This document shows positions 60,529 to 64,000 of a DNA stretch of 64,000 nt, piece by piece. Every line of letters begins with the position of its first letter. Positions within the stretch are counted from its first letter, which is position 1. The position numbers and the translations under genes were made by a program. The notes beneath the pieces were generated by a model, which did not search any database, had not been told where the DNA came from, and was given only the letters and a program-made list of their open reading frames with translations. The DNA is from Pyricularia pennisetigena. Taxonomy: Eukaryota; Ascomycota; Sordariomycetes; Magnaporthales; Pyriculariaceae. The DNA lies in contig NC_043742.1 in assembly GCF_004337985.1 (NCBI RefSeq), positions 5,693,259 to 5,757,258 on the forward strand. The letters run 5' to 3'.

Positions 60529-61615
60529 CTAAAATCCGGACCATTTCTTATTGTAGCTGCCCATCAGAAAGCCCCTAATGGATCCGTGGATGAACTGGAT
60601 TTCGGAATTATTGTTCTGTGTAATTTCTGCCAAGTCTTTGGATAAGGTCCTCACAAAGATCTTTATCTGGTCTAACAGGAAGTCTTCGTGGTCCCAGTAG
60701 CCTGAACGGCCAATACCTAGGCCGAACTGAATAGCAAAGTAGAGCTCCTGTGGCTTGAGAGGTCGCCCGGCAAAGAGAACGTATTTGAGGCAAATTTGTA
60801 GTCGTTTTGGGTTCTCTCCGTCTCGCGCAATAATCTTTTCAAACAAATCATCAAATCTGCGCGGCAGCTCCTTTGGACGATTGCACATTGCTTGGACAGA
60901 AATATCATCTCGGTCGATGAGAAGCTCCAGAACCTAGATAACCCAAAGGACAATACCACGTTGTCTCTCAAAAACGGTCTGGTCAGAATGAACAGCAGGC
61001 TTTGGGTAGTCCTGCTTAAGACGTTCGTAGGTTAGTAGCTAGCTCATGGTCATATCCAACTTAATCGCATGAAATCTGCTCGGTGACGTGTTTATATCTC
61101 GCGTTTAACAGTTTGTCTTGATTGGTTCTAGGGTACTGAGCAGCCAGGTAGGTTCTCGCCTGAAGGGCCTTGAGGTATCGTCCTAGCTAGCCTCGCCAGC
61201 ATGGTATCCTATGGCTCGAACCGGTCAGGTAGCTGAGCGCCAAGGTCGTATTGAACAACTCCATGGCTGATGATAACATCACCCAGAACCACCTCGTTTT
61301 TGATATTGCTGTAGCCAATTTGGAAGGAACTGCACCGCAAACACCGAGTATCAGTGCCAGGCGGATGTTTGGAAAGCTCATGCGGCTATGGGATGCTACG
61401 GCCGGCGCGTTGGCCTTTTCCGTTTTAGGTATGTGCGCCAAAACGACATTATAACTGGCAATGTAGCCTGTCGAATAGAAATTGGGGGCGCCTTTCGCCT
61501 TTCCATATCCTCTGGGCCCATTTGCGTACCACTTGCAATCTGGGAAGACGTCTAGGTCCTTAACAACATCGGCCTCGAGGGTGAGAGCGCAGATGATGAC
61601 TATCTCAAGTCTTTT
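60529..61615 (-). pseudogene. internally deleted PNP-NACHT NLR relic
   Basis: At the 5' end (61609 to about 61300) one frame encodes the start of a purine-nucleoside-phosphorylase-type domain: LEIVIICALTLEADVV, GAPNFYSTGYIASYNVVLAH, ASHSRMSFPNIRLALILGVCG. A frameshift at about 61295 moves the continuation (VVLGDVIISHGVVQYDLGAQLPDRF) to another frame, and an in-frame TAG follows near 61215. About 250 bp later the minus strand encodes the helical part after a NACHT domain (LELLIDRDDISVQAMCNRPK, LPRRFDDLFEKIIARDGENP, AGRPLKPQELYFAIQFG, DLAEITQ, IQFIHGSIRGFLMG) up to a stop at 60529. The P-loop NTPase core is missing. Intact relatives are cytosolic non-self-recognition receptors. This copy is non-functional. 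Confidence 0.75.
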
Positions 61616-62872
61616 CGCGTTTTCGGGCGTTTGGAAGGCTCAACAGGGTCATCTTCAATAAAGTTACTGTAACTGAGATTGTAGTATTGGTAGTGCCGTC
61701 TCATTAACGTGATGGCCCGGAGTCGTGCAAGTTACCATGCTGCCAGCGCCGGCCCATGTCGATTGGTCTCTTTACACAACCTGTGGCTGACAGGCCTGCG
61801 TTGATATCCAGATGATTTTCGTATTTGCTATCTCACATTTAAGGGTGGGAATCGGGGCTAGTCTCGCTGGCGAAAAGAAGGCAGAAAGGCGAGTATGTCT
61901 TCGTCGACAATTCTGGTGGCAAGGCCGCCTTCCATCTCTGGCCGGCACACTGCACCGGTTGCATAACTGTGCGTCAAACAGCAGAGCGGCATAGTCAAAG
62001 ACTTGATTGAGAGATTTTTGATTTGCCAAGATGCTTTTTTCGGAGGCCGCACTCCCGGTTCAGTGGCATTGCATCTCTTGTTATCTGTTCAAGTACACGA
62101 CCACATATGTATCTTGCCTGACTTTTTCTTTCTATCCTATGAGGCCAATGATTGGGTGTCTTGCCGCTGCAACGCTTGGCCAAGGGACCTGCTGATTGGC
62201 ATACAATCCGGTATAGTCGAATTGTTGCTCGACTCGCCTTTTAGCACCTGTCCGCCTTGGTCCATCCGCGACTGCACTTTGCCAGCAAAGCGCAAAAGCC
62301 ATCAACATCTCCGTCAAGCAATGAACAAAACAAACCAACTGGAACAGTCTAGCCCATAGAAGTAGCGATACCTGTAAGCAAGCAACCACGGCCGGCCGGA
62401 GCCAAAGCAGAGTCTAACTAGGACCTAAGGATTTACACAACACAGCAGAGATAAGCTTACGCCCACGCTATATCAGAAAGATGTAGGCAATAAAGGGTCA
62501 ACAGCAGTCCCCCAGCCAGGCATTTGGGAGACGAGAGGCGTGGGTTCTGTTCTTTCGCCTTCTGCTGGCCTCAGGGGCATCGTTTCTTGTATTATCATTT
62601 TGCCTTCCATCCTTACACACAGGCCGACAAAGACCGGCACTCGTTCACGACGGAATCTCTTGTCACACTGCCTTCAACTCTAACCAAAGTTGGCAAGCTA
62701 CGTCAGCTTATTGGCACTAGCGTCTCGCTCCCACACACACGTCCCCCACGTCCCTCCTCAGGATGGCTCATGTATATATCCACGTCTGTCAAATCATCTC
62801 TTCTGGCATCAACCGTCTCACAGCTCGTTATTGTTGGATGCGGCTGAGATATTGCCCTTGCCACTTTCACAA
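61616..62872. other. intergenic, no supported gene
   Basis: Short overlapping frames on both strands (for example 62003-62359 plus, 62183-61995 minus) without family motifs. It may include the decayed 5' end of the NLR relic and the 3' flank of the following minus-strand gene. Confidence 0.35.
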
Positions 62873-63504
62873 TTAGTCTTTTAGCTTTTCGCTATAAAAC
62901 GATTTCCACTCGTCAAACCGGTGCAGGCCCAGGAGCCTCCGGGGTTCGCCCTTTTTGAAATTCACAGCCGCTGGGAGGATCGACGGCTCAAAGGTAAGCC
63001 TCCGGCCGTACGGAGTCAACTTGTTGCTTATCACACTGGTTTCTGGCTGTTTGAGCTCCCACCTGCCCTGCTCCAGGCTGATTTCAAACGTCCTTTGGTC
63101 GAAGACGCGGTCGTTGTACATGGTTTCGTGCACAAAAGCGGCGGAACCCGGGCCTTGCTCTGCCTTGAGCAGAGTAACCTCGATCTTGAAGTGCGAGGTC
63201 GTCATCGTCGCCACGTCCTGCTGGGCTTGCTCTTCGGCTTGCGGAGTCGACGGTACCTCACGCCATGTGAATTTGGCATGGAGCAGGTTTGCCACCCCCA
63301 CTGTCACATCGAGCTTCAGAGTCGAGGAAACGGCTCATGTTGCTTCAGCTTACTTTTTTTTTGGGTATCAGGGGCATTGGGAGTGAGACGAGGTGAGCTG
63401 CTTACGAATCCTGTTCCGTCCTCGTGAAATACCACTCCTCCATATGCTAGTGGGTTGTAGGACCACAAACGATTGCAGAGCAGCTCTTTCAGATCAAAAG
63501 ACAT
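62873..63504 (-). CDS. conserved fungal protein of unknown function
   Basis: The model is complement(join(62873..63313, 63406..63504)), 179 residues. The 92-bp intron has donor GTAAGC and acceptor GAAG; the next AG downstream (GACAG) would break the frame. Landmarks are SFDLKELLCNRLWSYNP, YGGVVFHEDGTGFLDVTVGV, AKFTWREV, SHFKIEVTLLKAEQG, FVHETMYNDRVFDQRTFEISLEQGRWEL and LTFEPSILP. Alternating beta-strand-like segments suggest a small beta-barrel, but I know no named family or function. There is no signal peptide or membrane segment if translation starts at the ATG at 63504; the frame is open upstream with an alternative ATG at 63711 whose extra residues look non-coding. It is soluble and probably cytosolic. 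Confidence 0.65.
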
Positions 63505-64000
63505 GGAGAGCAGCGTTAGAGGCTGTTTGCGGAGGGGTGAAGATGGGATAGCTTGTGCAGAGACAGTGACCAGGATGGAAGCTAGTATTGTAAATTGGGC
63601 TCGCCCCTCTATTTGAAGCCAAAAGATGACAGGGCCGTCTAGTGTGGGGCTCTGATAACGAACAGCTCCCTTGTTAACTCGTATAAAAATAAAATAATCA
63701 ATGAAAACCAAATACTCCCGGTTGCTAGTTTCGCTGTTGACTTTGTAAAGGTGTTTTCACCGAGACTGGCAGATACGAAGGCTGAAAAGCCACAAGGCAT
63801 GCCATAAACGGGTAGGTTGACTTTGTGGATGGGTTGGGCATCAGTTCGATCTTCAAAGCCCGAGCCCGAATATACTGGCCTGGATGTCCTCTTCTTACTT
63901 TTAAATGACAAAATGCATTGCTTTGTTATGAATACGCAATAAATTTGACCAGAACTCCTTCGGCAAAGATTAGCACGCCCATGACATTGACGAGTTGGGC
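63505..64000. other. 5' flank of the last gene and end of window
   Basis: No supported gene. A minus-strand 90-codon frame at 63911-63639 includes one hydrophobic segment but has no supporting feature, and the window ends before its context is clear. Confidence 0.35.

Noticed and set aside
1..64000. CRISPR array or prokaryotic operon signals
   Set aside because: No regularly spaced short repeats with unique spacers are present, and gene structure is clearly eukaryotic (spliceosomal introns, intron-containing tRNA).

Overview
This window looks like nuclear DNA of a filamentous ascomycete (Pezizomycotina, probably Sordariomycetes). Genes carry many short introns (about 65-240 bp) with GTRAGT-type donors and CTRAC-type branch points. 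The proteins include fungal-specific families. About a third of the window is AT-rich, stop-riddled repeat DNA that reads by eye like repeat-induced point mutation (RIP): TA-rich, CpA-poor, with CpG retained. No computation was run; exon joins were inferred from splice signals, reading phase and expected protein similarity.

Region 1 (1 to about 20.6 kb) is a nest of degraded mobile elements: a Tc1/mariner-type element with intact 37-bp inverted ends (6248-7652), about 2-kb TA-flanked inverted-repeat elements (11587-13477, 13802-15811, and parts of others), about 560-bp LTR-like copies including a solo LTR with a 5-bp target duplication (19682-20235), and a hAT-like non-autonomous element with an 8-bp target duplication that contains an assembly gap (10396-10948). 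An island of ordinary composition (7.7-10.4 kb) holds a broken NLR-type gene (post-NACHT segment plus ankyrin repeats) joined to the start of a caspase-like domain, and a two-exon gene for a 74-residue secreted cysteine-rich protein. The repeat zone ends sharply at an element terminus at 20592.

Region 2 (21.4-54.6 kb) is gene-rich. In order: an intron-containing tRNA-Val(CAC); SYP1 (F-BAR/muHD endocytic adaptor); a CDK-like kinase; a DUF1769 protein; a membrane-anchored alpha/beta hydrolase; a cupin; a SAM-dependent methyltransferase; MAD1 (spindle checkpoint); TAM41 (mitochondrial CDP-diacylglycerol synthase); a broken charged-helix gene and its small intact Gly/Ser/Tyr-rich paralogue; a cytochrome P450; and BIR1 (two BIR domains, chromosomal passenger complex). 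MAD1 and BIR1 both act at the kinetochore/centromere, but they are not adjacent and no operon-like logic is implied. Long A or T homopolymers (about 20-40 nt) are unusually common here, several inside introns.

Region 3 (54.6-64 kb) is sparser: a six-exon cyanovirin-N homologue (CVNH) lectin gene with a 21-nt microexon, an internally deleted PNP-NACHT NLR relic, and a two-exon conserved fungal protein of unknown function. NLR-type relics therefore occur on both sides of the conserved gene block, which is suggestive of turnover of non-self-recognition genes in this neighbourhood.
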